Below, piece after piece: positions 13,644 to 20,732 of a stretch of 23,767 bases of DNA (position 1 is its first letter; every line of letters begins with the position of its first letter). The notes under the pieces are model-generated. The model was not told the DNA's origin and did not search any database. It saw nothing but the letters and a program-made list of their open reading frames with translations. The stretch comes from Syntrophales bacterium (GTDB taxonomy: Bacteria; Desulfobacterota; Syntrophia; Syntrophales; UBA5619). The position numbers and the translations under genes were made by a program. The stretch is taken from contig JAQTRB010000003.1 of the NCBI GenBank assembly GCA_028712015.1, forward strand, positions 1 to 23,767, written 5' to 3'.

Positions 13644-14774
13644 TCAACCTTGACGCGCCGGGTCGAATACATTCATCCGTCGACGACCGGCCGCATCTTT
13701 GAATGATTTCGACATGGAACGACTTTGCCTTCCGGTCGACTGCGCCTCTATTTCCTGCCAGAAACGGTGACGGAAAAGGGAGGCTGCCGGGGTCATATCA
13801 TACAGAGCATCGTAAGCCAGCAGGACGGCGGCGGCCGTCCATGTGGTGCGCTCTTCGGGCCAGATGACGCCGTCCGGAAAGGTCACCCCCGTCCAGAATG
13901 AACCGTCGTCGTACCGTTTGTCGCAAATCCAGTTAAACAGGATGGTCGCCCGTTCGTTTTCCCCGATCGCGGCGAGGGTTATCACCAATTCGGAGGCCTC
14001 GGCGATCGTAACCCAGGGCTGATCGCAGACGCAACGGACCCCCCATTCGGGAACGACGAACTTTTCCCACGAACGGTCTATTCTTCTGCGGGCTTCTTCG
14101 CCGGTGACGGCACCGCACAGAACCGGGTAATACCAGTCCATCGAGTAGCGGGCCTTCATCATGTTGAATCGTCCGGGACTCATGCGGATCGCCTCTCCCA
14201 GTTTTCGGGCAGAATCTTCCCAGCCGGAGCGTCTTTTTCTGATCAAAAAGGCGACCGCCAAGGCGCATTTCAGGCTCATATAGACCGAACTTGACCCGGT
14301 CAGCAACGCCATCCGATCGACGTCCCCTTCGCCGTTCCTCGCCCAGTGAATCTCGCCGGTATCCGCCTGGAGTCCGACGGCGTAATCGATGCCCGCCTCC
14401 AGTGTCGGCCACATCGAGCGAAGGAAGGAAAGATTCCGTGTGATCAGGAAATGGTGGAAAACGCCTACGGCGACGTAGGAAGCAAGGTTGCTGTCCCTCG
14501 TCCGATCCTCGGGAATGCCGTTGCGGCTCGCCGACCACCAACTCCCGTCGGGAAGTTGCGTCGTTTCCAGCCAGCGATATGCCCTCTCCGCCTCTCGAAG
14601 CCGGCCGGCGACGCTGAGTGCCATCGCGCTCTCCACATGGTCCCAGGGATCCGTTTTTCCACCTGTGGACCAGGGGATTTCACCATTCGGTTTCTGCACG
14701 CCGGCGATAAAGTCCGCGACGGCATGGACGTCGACTTTGGATCTAACCGTGCATTCTGAAACGGGGAATTCCAT
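13644..14774 (-). CDS. Alpha/alpha-toroid protein (GH15 / prenyltransferase-fold), function unknown
   Basis: The 376-residue protein is built of repeated helix pairs with QW-like loops such as GVQKPNGEIPWS, ETTQLPDGSWWS, ADTGEIHWAR and YDDGSFWTG. This pattern is shared by glucoamylase-like (GH15), squalene/terpene cyclase and protein prenyltransferase folds. The cyclase DxDD motif is not seen, so I do not call it a terpene cyclase. The start is ATG 14774, whose A is shared with the TGA of the upstream methyltransferase gene, with AAAAGGA a few bases before. ATG 14783 is the other candidate. The frame is open up to 15098, but that part is the shadow of the methyltransferase gene. Inside the operon it may process or bind the glycosylated intermediate. 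Confidence 0.7.
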   Translation of the reverse strand: MEFPVSECTVRSKVDVHAVADFIAGVQKPNGEIPWSTGGKTDPWDHVESAMALSVAGRLREAERAYRWLETTQLPDGSWWSASRNGIPEDRTRDSNLASYVAVGVFHHFLITRNLSFLRSMWPTLEAGIDYAVGLQADTGEIHWARNGEGDVDRMALLTGSSSVYMSLKCALAVAFLIRKRRSGWEDSARKLGEAIRMSPGRFNMMKARYSMDWYYPVLCGAVTGEEARRRIDRSWEKFVVPEWGVRCVCDQPWVTIAEASELVITLAAIGENERATILFNWICDKRYDDGSFWTGVTFPDGVIWPEERTTWTAAAVLLAYDALYDMTPAASLFRHRFWQEIEAQSTGRQSRSMSKSFKDAAGRRRMNVFDPARQG

Positions 14775-15481
14775 CACCGACATCCTTTTCTGAAATAGAA
14801 TATCGTGCTTTTGCCGATCAGCGGATTCAGGATCCGGTCCAGCCATTGGGTCAGCGGGGGATGACGGGTGATGTCCCATTCGAGAAACCTGCGGTAGGCC
14901 CTGACCAGCCAAAAGGACTCGTTCTTGTGTCCGACAAGGCACTTGAGCCACCAGTAGGGGGCGTGAAGACCGTGCCGGTAGCGGATCCGCAGGCAGCGTA
15001 CCCCCGCCGATTCGATTAGTCTCATGAGTTCCTCCTTCCGGTAGATCTGAATGTGGCCCCCCGGCTCCTCGTGATAGGCGCGGGAAATCGCCCAGCAAAT
15101 CCGTTCAGGAAGATATCGGGGAACCGTTACAACCAGATCCCCTCCGGTCTTGAGAACGCGGACGAGTTCGGCAACGGCGGTTCGGTTTTCCGCAACGTGT
15201 TCCAAAACTTCGGAACAGATGACGATGTCGAAACTCGCGTCGGTAAAGGGAAGCTTGGTGATATCCGCTTGCGCAACGACCCACCGTCCCGGCTGCTCCC
15301 GGGACATCAAGGAGAGAAATCCTTGGGTCTTGCGCAGATCGTCCCATTTGATGTCCACGCCGATCGCGTCGATCCCCGCCGTACGGAAACACTCGCACAG
15401 ATGTCTTCCACCCCCGCAGCCGGCGTCGAGGACGCGCATTCCTGGGCGAAGCCCGAGAAGACTAAAGTCTACCGTCAGCAT
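14774..15481 (-). CDS. Class I SAM-dependent methyltransferase (UbiE/Methyltransf_11-like)
   Basis: The 235-residue product carries motif I VLDAGCGGGRHL (about 18-29), the acidic motif II IDAIGVDIKW, FTDASFDIVICSEVLEHV (motif IV with the post-motif helix) and LKTGGDLVVTVP. The C-terminal 70 residues are rich in Trp, Arg and Tyr and may face a membrane or lipid substrate. The substrate is unknown. Its first 20 bases overlap the end of the glycosyltransferase gene, and its TGA touches the next ATG, so the three genes are translationally coupled. Confidence 0.9.
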   Translation of the reverse strand: MLTVDFSLLGLRPGMRVLDAGCGGGRHLCECFRTAGIDAIGVDIKWDDLRKTQGFLSLMSREQPGRWVVAQADITKLPFTDASFDIVICSEVLEHVAENRTAVAELVRVLKTGGDLVVTVPRYLPERICWAISRAYHEEPGGHIQIYRKEELMRLIESAGVRCLRIRYRHGLHAPYWWLKCLVGHKNESFWLVRAYRRFLEWDITRHPPLTQWLDRILNPLIGKSTIFYFRKGCR

Positions 15482-16754
15482 CGATCGCCTCGCGATACAC
15501 TTCCACCGTATTTTGCGCGGCGTGTCTCCACGTCAAGGAGTTCCGAACTCGGGCCAATCCGGCCGCGCCGAGTTGGCGTCGTTTCTCCTCATCTCCCAGC
15601 AATGCGATGATTGCCTTTTTCAGCGACGCTGCATCCCCTGGGGGGACAAGAATTCCGGCATCCCCCACCACTTCCGGCAAAGCCCCGCCCGTCGTGCTGA
15701 TCACCGGCACACCGCAGGCCATCGCCTCGCCGGCTGGCATCCCGAATCCTTCGTAGAGAGAGGGGATAACGGCGATCGTCGCCTCCGCGTAGTAACGCGC
15801 AAAATCGCGATCGGCGATCCGTCCGGTGAATCGTACCGAATTGCCGAGGCAAAGTTCCTTGACGAGTCTTTCGATTGCCCCCTTTTCCTTCGGTTTTCCG
15901 ATGACGACAAGGCGGACCGCACGCTCCCGGCGGATCTCTGCAACCGCCTCCAGCAGGTAGCGAAGCCCCTTGAGCGGCGTGTCGGCACTGTTCGTTACCA
16001 GGAGCATGTCATCCAACCTCTTGATCCCTTGCAGCGGATAAAAGAAGTCCGCGTTGATTCCGTTGGGAACGACGCGGAAACGCTCAAGGGGAAGCCGGAA
16101 CTCCCGTCCGATATCGCGCTTTGAACATTCCGATACGGTGATGATCATGGGAAGACGCCGGGAAACCCGTTTCTGCATCGATAGAAAAGAATACCAGCGC
16201 CGCACCTTAAGCCGACGGAACCAGCTTCCCGCCTCCGCAATCTCCATATCCCGGTCGAGGGTGATCGGGTGGTGGATGGTGGACACCGTCGGATAACCGC
16301 TCCCGGCGATGCCGAGCAGGCCGTAAGAGAGGCTCTGATTGTCATGAATGACGTCATATCCATTCGGGCTCCGGCGCAGAAAACGGCGTACACGGCAACC
16401 GAATGTGAAAGGTTCGGGGAAGCCCCCACAACACATGCTGAGGAACTCGAATTGGTTGAGCGGCGAGGAAAGATCCCGGATATTTTTGACCTTGAAGAGA
16501 TGATCGGGGTTGTAGAGATCAAGGCTGGGGATTTTGTGAAGGAGGATCCCGTCATCGAGTTCCGGATAGGGAGGACCGGAAAGGACGTCGACCTCATGAC
16601 CCAGTTCCCGCAGCGACCGGCTCAGGTATTTGACGTATACACCTTGTCCTCCGCAGGTGGGGTTGCCGCGGTAGGTCAGCAGGCCGATCCTCAGAGAAGG
16701 TTTTCCCGGACTTCGGCGACTGTTCTGTAGATCAGCAGATTTCAATACGGTCAT
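15462..16754 (-). CDS. GT4-family glycosyltransferase (GT-B fold)
   Basis: The 430-residue product starts at ATG 16754, preceded by GAGG. The frame extends to 16811 without a better site. The N-terminal donor-independent domain opens with IGLLTYRGNPTCGGQGVYV, with the glycine-rich loop of retaining GT4 enzymes. The C-terminal nucleotide-sugar domain has RVVPNGINADFF and the EX7E motif EGFGMPAGE (Glu335/Glu343), followed by MACGVPVIST and GGALPEVVGDAGILV. It transfers a sugar from a nucleotide donor to a lipid or glycan acceptor at the inner membrane. As first gene of the operon it probably defines the acceptor being decorated by the later enzymes. Confidence 0.93.
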   Translation of the reverse strand: MTVLKSADLQNSRRSPGKPSLRIGLLTYRGNPTCGGQGVYVKYLSRSLRELGHEVDVLSGPPYPELDDGILLHKIPSLDLYNPDHLFKVKNIRDLSSPLNQFEFLSMCCGGFPEPFTFGCRVRRFLRRSPNGYDVIHDNQSLSYGLLGIAGSGYPTVSTIHHPITLDRDMEIAEAGSWFRRLKVRRWYSFLSMQKRVSRRLPMIITVSECSKRDIGREFRLPLERFRVVPNGINADFFYPLQGIKRLDDMLLVTNSADTPLKGLRYLLEAVAEIRRERAVRLVVIGKPKEKGAIERLVKELCLGNSVRFTGRIADRDFARYYAEATIAVIPSLYEGFGMPAGEAMACGVPVISTTGGALPEVVGDAGILVPPGDAASLKKAIIALLGDEEKRRQLGAAGLARVRNSLTWRHAAQNTVEVYREAIDADGRL

Positions 16755-16852
16755 CCATCCTCGTCGAGATCGAACCGGTGGATAAATACAACCTGTTCGT
16801 TGAATTAGCAAATGAAAATTGTAGTTTCCAAAGGTTCTCCGTCCGATTCCGT

Positions 16853-16881
16853 TTGACAGATCCTGCTTGATCGAATAGAAA
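16853..16881 (+). promoter_or_regulatory. Sigma-70-type promoter of the HAD phosphatase gene
   Basis: TTGACA (16853-16858), a 17-base spacer and TAGAAA (16876-16881) lie 73-102 bases before the ATG at 16955, in the divergent spacer between the glycosyltransferase and HAD genes. Confidence 0.6.
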
Positions 16882-16882
16882 A

Positions 16883-16902
16883 GCGCTGATCATTCTCAGC
16901 GC
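16883..16902 (+). repeat. Perfect inverted repeat in the HAD gene leader
   Basis: GCGCTGA (16883-16889) pairs with TCAGCGC (16896-16902) around a 6-base loop. It sits at the expected transcription start just after the -10 box. It may be an operator for a dimeric repressor or a 5'-end stabilising hairpin. Confidence 0.45.
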
Positions 16903-16954
16903 AAGAATTCATGACCTCTTTTTTGAACCGTTTCTACCGGATCAAGGTGTTACC

Positions 16955-17944
16955 ATGAAGCTGCCGAAACTGGTTGTTTTTGACATGGACGGTGTCCTGA
17001 TCGACGTCTCCGGCTCCTACCGGGAGACAGCCCGAAAGGCGGCCAGGCTTTTTTTTTCGGGAGCAAAAGGTTTTGAAAAATTGCCCGATCCGCTCTTTCC
17101 ACTGACCGACCTTGCAAAACTAAAGCAGACAGGCGGCTTGAACAATGATTGGGATCTGACCGCCTTGATCCTTCATCTTCTGTTCGCGCTGGTCAAGACT
17201 CCCGCTGGAGCGCTTTCCGCGGCAGAGTTCGCCGATTGTGAAGAGGCGATCAGCCGCAGTGACGTGAGGGAACTTGCCCACTTCCTGAAAGATCCCCACC
17301 CGCTGATGATCCTTCTGGATCGCCACGGACGACGAAGCGACCCCATTGTAAACCTCTGTTATCGGGGAGACGTTTGCACCGGTAACCGGATCAAGCGGAT
17401 CTTCCAGGAAATCTATCTTGGAAAGTCCCTCTTTGCTTCTCTGTACGGAGAGGAACCAAACTTCTATCGGGAAGAGGGTTTGATACACCGGGAGAAGCTG
17501 CTTCTAGACCCGGCCTTGCTGGAGGATCTCTCCCAAAATCATCTCCTGGCCGTTGCCACCGGTCGTCCACGGGCGGAAGCGGATTTTCCGCTGGACCGCT
17601 TCGCTCTGCGCAAATACTTTCAGATCGTGATCACGTTAGACGATTGCACGCGGGAAGAACTGCGAATCCTGGACGAGAGTGGTGAACGGATCTCCCTGAA
17701 AAAGCCCAATCCCTACATGCTCGACCGGATTCCGCAAATGATCGGCCGGAAGTTCGGCGAATGCTATTATCTTGGCGACATGCCCGACGACATGCAGGCA
17801 GCCCGCGCCTCGAAAGCCGCCTACCGGGGTGTAGGGGTTATCTTTGCCGCTGCGGAACCGGAAAACCTGCGCGGGGAGCTTGTGCGGGCCGGGGCCGACT
17901 TCATTCTCACCGCTTCCGCCGATCTGCCTGCACTGCTCGCTTAA
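16955..17944 (+). CDS. HAD-superfamily phosphatase (subfamily IA)
   Basis: The 329-residue product has all HAD motifs: motif I FDMDGVLID (nucleophile Asp10, acid Asp12), motif II VATGRPR (Thr202), motif III Lys near KKPNPYML (Lys250), and motif IV YYLGDMPDDMQAA (Asp275/Asp278/Asp279). Between motifs I and II is an unusually long helical cap (about residues 20-190), larger than in common 220-residue phosphatases. This is the layout of the HAD-IA hypothetical group (TIGR01548-like), sometimes found near histidine genes. It should hydrolyse a small phosphorylated metabolite in the cytosol; the substrate is unknown. It has its own promoter and diverges from the glycoconjugate operon. Confidence 0.88.
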   Translation: MKLPKLVVFDMDGVLIDVSGSYRETARKAARLFFSGAKGFEKLPDPLFPLTDLAKLKQTGGLNNDWDLTALILHLLFALVKTPAGALSAAEFADCEEAISRSDVRELAHFLKDPHPLMILLDRHGRRSDPIVNLCYRGDVCTGNRIKRIFQEIYLGKSLFASLYGEEPNFYREEGLIHREKLLLDPALLEDLSQNHLLAVATGRPRAEADFPLDRFALRKYFQIVITLDDCTREELRILDESGERISLKKPNPYMLDRIPQMIGRKFGECYYLGDMPDDMQAARASKAAYRGVGVIFAAAEPENLRGELVRAGADFILTASADLPALLA

Positions 17945-18007
17945 CGGCGTTTCCTGAAAAGAAAAACGACAGGATGCTGGTTGCTCCGTGCCACCGGCGA
18001 GGCCATC

Positions 18008-18432
18008 TTATCTCACTTCCCGTACCGTAGACATGGCCGCGGCAATGATACCGGCGACATCGGCGACGTTGCTGGGCATGATGATCGTATTGGTCGTCTT
18101 GGCCAGGTTGCCGAGCTGCACAATATACTGCTCCGCCAGTCGCATATTGAGGGCTTCGATTCCGCCTTGATCTTTGATGGCGGCGGCCACCTTGCTGATC
18201 CCCTCACCGGTCGCCTTGGCGATCAACTCGATCCGTTTCGCATCGGCTTCGGCCACCAACGTAACTTGTGCCGCCTTGCCTTGAGCCTCGTTGATCTGTG
18301 CAGCCTGATCAATGGCGTCGATCACCTCCGTGTTGATTTTATCCCTGTGGGACGATCAGGACGCCCTTCATGAGCACGACACAAACCAATACGGCAATGG
18401 CAGGCAATCAAGGCAACCAGCGTTGTAGTCAT
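18008..18432 (-). pseudogene. Stomatin/SPFH-family gene remnant, internally deleted and frameshifted
   Basis: The N-terminal piece starts at ATG 18432 with GGAGGA upstream and reads a membrane anchor (MTTTLVALIA, then after a one-base shift AIAVLVCVVLMKGVLIVPQ), as in stomatin homologues. The next bases jump into a third frame that encodes the family's C-terminal coiled coil and tail (KINTEVIDAIDQAAQINEAQ through GGIEALNMRLAEQYIVQL to the TGA at 18008). The whole SPFH domain of roughly 150 or more residues is missing. The C-terminal half alone is open from 18325 (105 residues) but is not a plausible gene. In many bacteria stomatin and NfeD form a membrane pair; here both are broken. Confidence 0.8.
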
Positions 18433-18465
18433 AAGCGATAGTCCTCCATCATTTGGCTTGGTTGG

Positions 18466-18987
18466 TCAGGGATTGGGCGCGTGATCGGGAAAAATCAGCT
18501 TTTGGGTATCAAAACCGGCCGTCGCTGCTTTTTCCATCAGAGTATTTTTGATCCCAACCTCTATGAAGGGTTTCCTGGCCAGAATCCATAGGTAGGATTT
18601 ATCGGGACCGCTTATGAGTGAATATTGATAAGCTTCATGATCCAGTTCGAAAATGATATAAGAGCCATAAAAGGGGCCGAAGAAAGAAACTTTCAGGTAC
18701 CCCAGATTCGGGCTTTGGACAAAATACGCCTTCCCCTCGGCTTCTTTCCAGGAATTGTCTTTGGCGGAATAGCCTCGGTTCGACACTCGGATACCGCCAT
18801 CGCGGCGCAAGCTGTAATCGGCCGTGACTCGGCTCAATCCTCTTTCAAATGAATGATCCAGCCTCGCAATTTCGTACCAAGTCCCGAGATATTGATCTAA
18901 CTTGAAATGATCAACGGGCGTCACCTTTTCAGGAATGCCCACACAACCCACCAAGAACAATAACCCTATAATGGAAAGTTTCTTCAT
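18466..18987 (-). CDS. blc: Outer-membrane lipocalin lipoprotein (Blc-like)
   Basis: The 173-residue product begins with a lipoprotein signal ending in the lipobox FLVGC (Cys15). The residue after Cys is Val, not Asp, which favours sorting to the outer membrane. The lipocalin signature GTWYEIARLDHSFERG starts at residue 35, and DKSYLWILARKP and the final helix before the last strand are also family-like. Bacterial lipocalins bind fatty acids or lysophospholipids during envelope stress. The ATG overlaps the stop of the broken nfeD frame (TGA at 18984-18986), so it was co-translated with nfeD. The gene itself is intact, unlike both neighbours. Confidence 0.93.
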   Translation of the reverse strand: MKKLSIIGLLFLVGCVGIPEKVTPVDHFKLDQYLGTWYEIARLDHSFERGLSRVTADYSLRRDGGIRVSNRGYSAKDNSWKEAEGKAYFVQSPNLGYLKVSFFGPFYGSYIIFELDHEAYQYSLISGPDKSYLWILARKPFIEVGIKNTLMEKAATAGFDTQKLIFPDHAPNP

Positions 18988-19459
18988 TGTCTTATCCGAT
19001 GAGAGGGGACACTCTTGATCTTGAGACAGGACCGATTCACGTCGTCCACTCCCGCGATTATTGCTTCGGATCCGGCTGGGAGACGATCATCCGAAACGGC
19101 GTCCCACATGGTTCCACGAAAGCGGACCCACCCAACCTGGCCGGCTTCTTGATCATGATCGAGCGTAACTCGCCCCCCGACGGTCATATTTCCCGGATAG
19201 CCGGTCTCCTGCCCCTCGCTGCGTCCGACGAAAACGCGCATGGCCACTTTCTCAGCATCATCAAAGAAGCAACGGATACAACGACAAAGGCGGCTACCTG
19301 AAATGAATAGGCATTGGGGTAGAAGAGCGCCACGAGCGTGGCTCCCCAGCGGCTCAACTCAAAAAAGATGATCACAAACCCGGGAACTGCAAGCTCGGCG
19401 AACATGACGGCAATGCCGGCCAAGAACCAGACGAGCCAAGGTGAAAATGAAACATCCAT
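18984..19459 (-). pseudogene. nfeD: nfeD-family gene split by a one-base frameshift
   Basis: Two overlapping frames together form one NfeD-like protein. The first, from ATG 19459, gives the membrane part (FSPWLVWFLAGIAVMFAELA, AVPGFVIIFF, AAFVVVSVASLMMLRK). The second, entered around 19247-19252, gives the soluble OB domain (VAMRVFVGRSEGQETGYPGN, VGWVRFRGTMWDAV). At the joint the sequence reads AGAAAGTGGCC; one more G would restore R-K-V-A-M-R. No canonical slippery heptamer is present, so a mutation (or a sequencing/assembly indel) is likelier than programmed frameshifting. NfeD proteins are membrane partners of stomatins. Confidence 0.8.
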
Positions 19460-19497
19460 CCGTTACCCGTTCTTGTAACACGAAAGAATAACCATCA

Positions 19498-19526
19498 ATA
19501 AAACATTGCTTTTTTACGATCTGACA
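19498..19526 (-). promoter_or_regulatory. Candidate promoter for the nfeD-lipocalin unit
   Basis: On the minus strand TTGTCA (plus positions 19521-19526) and TTTTAT (19498-19503) are separated by 18 bases, about 40 bases before the nfeD ATG at 19459. The fit is moderate. Confidence 0.35.
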
Positions 19527-19542
19527 ATAGAAAGAGTTCAAC

Positions 19543-19575
19543 CCCGGGAGCCTTTCTCTAATCGCGGCTCCCGGG
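19543..19575 (-). terminator. Strong GC-rich hairpin after the transaldolase-aminotransferase operon
   Basis: CCCGGGAGCC (19543-19552) is perfectly complementary to GGCTCCCGGG (19566-19575) across a 13-base loop. It begins about 36 bases past the aminotransferase stop on the minus strand. There is no T-run after it in either direction, so it is a hairpin suited to termination or 3'-end protection rather than a classical intrinsic terminator. Confidence 0.5.
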
Positions 19576-19611
19576 ACACATTCCAATACGAAGACTAACC
19601 TTCGGTATCTC

Positions 19612-20706
19612 TCATTTTTTACCGAAATAGTTACGGACGAAACGGACGAAGCGTTCGTTTTCCTCGTCGAGGCCCGGCGTCACACGGAAATAGCCGTCCT
19701 TGCCGTGGATCACGGGGATGCTTTTGAGGAAGATATGTTCCGTCTCCAGAGCCGCCGCCAAAATCTGGGCAGTGGTCTTGCCGGTCATCGTGGCGTCCAC
19801 GAGCATGTAGTTGCCGTGCGCCGGGAAGGGCTTCAGGCCAACCTGGACCAGTTCCTTGGTGAAGATGTCCATCCAGCGATTGTTGTGCTTGACCTTTTCC
19901 GCTACCTCTTCCGGGTTGTCCAGAATAGCCTCCGCCGCCGCCATGGACATCAGGCTAACGTTCCAGGGCAGGAACATGGTGTTGAAGGCCTTGACCATCT
20001 CTTCCGTCCCCACCACGTATCCAAAACGAATGCCGGCGAACCCGTAGGCCTTCGAGAAGGTATGGGATAGGAAAACCTGAGGATACTTCTTCAGCAGGAA
20101 GTCCTTGGACGAAATCTCGGGATGATAGTCCAGATAGGCCTCGTCGATGCAAAGCGGGATCCCCGTCTCGCAGAAGCGGATCAGATCCTTGTCTTCGATG
20201 AAGATCCCCGTGGGGTTGTTGGGGTTGATGACGAGGATCACCTTGGTCTTCGGGGTGATCGCCTTGAGCATCGCGTCCACGTCGTACTGGAGATCCTCCT
20301 TGCGCAGGGGAATGGAAACGACCTTCCCACCGACCAATTCCGCCCGGGGCGGAAAGAGTCCGAACGTGGGATTCGAAACGATGAATTCATCGCCCGGCTC
20401 AAGAAAGATACGCATCATACAGTCGATGATCTCCGAGGAGCCGTTGCACAAGGCGATGTTGTCCGGCCCGACGTTGTGGAGCTTCCCCAGTTTGGTCCTT
20501 AGCCGCAGCATGCTGTCGGGATAACGGTTCCCTTTTTTGAGGACATCGGCTACCGCCTGTATCACCTTATCCGACGGGGGAATCGGGTTTTCGTTCAACA
20601 TCAGGCGGCCGTAATCCGGCTTTGCCCAGGCCTTGTCAAGTATAGCCGTGTTGTATTCCCGCGCCGTGAACAACCAAGGGACAAACCAGTCTTTCAGGGG
20701 CTTCAT
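19612..20706 (-). CDS. HisC-like class I/II aminotransferase (histidinol-phosphate aminotransferase family)
   Basis: The 364-residue PLP enzyme has LNENPIPPS (substrate segment of HisC), YPD, NPNNPTG (161-167), IDEAYLDY (Asp188 and Tyr191 at the cofactor) and the Schiff-base Lys219 in SHTFSKAYGFAGIRFGY, plus the C-terminal FRVTPGLDEEN with the carboxylate-binding Arg. By family it could make histidinol phosphate, or act on aromatic or other amino acids. No other his gene is in the window, and the partner genes (transaldolase, ABC importer, GntR) suggest a catabolic role, so I do not name it hisC. The start is ATG 20706, with AAAGGAGA upstream. The frame is open to 20751 but that overlaps the transaldolase end. 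The gene follows transaldolase by 26 bases. Confidence 0.88.
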   Translation of the reverse strand: MKPLKDWFVPWLFTAREYNTAILDKAWAKPDYGRLMLNENPIPPSDKVIQAVADVLKKGNRYPDSMLRLRTKLGKLHNVGPDNIALCNGSSEIIDCMMRIFLEPGDEFIVSNPTFGLFPPRAELVGGKVVSIPLRKEDLQYDVDAMLKAITPKTKVILVINPNNPTGIFIEDKDLIRFCETGIPLCIDEAYLDYHPEISSKDFLLKKYPQVFLSHTFSKAYGFAGIRFGYVVGTEEMVKAFNTMFLPWNVSLMSMAAAEAILDNPEEVAEKVKHNNRWMDIFTKELVQVGLKPFPAHGNYMLVDATMTGKTTAQILAAALETEHIFLKSIPVIHGKDGYFRVTPGLDEENERFVRFVRNYFGKK

Positions 20707-20732
20707 ATCTTGATCTCCTTTCATGGATGTTG

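Noticed and set aside
14775..15098. N-terminal extension of the toroid protein
   Set aside because: This extension overlaps the methyltransferase coding sequence over its whole length. ATG 14774 with a ribosome site is a normal start.
15150..16124. Plus-strand 324-codon open frame
   Set aside because: It is the shadow of the methyltransferase and glycosyltransferase genes on the minus strand.
19184..19260. Programmed -1 frameshifting in nfeD
   Set aside because: No X-XXY-YYZ slippery heptamer and no evident downstream structure. The neighbouring stomatin is also broken, so decay is simpler.
19612..20706. Naming the aminotransferase hisC
   Set aside because: The family match is good, but no other histidine biosynthesis gene is nearby, and the operon context points to another substrate.
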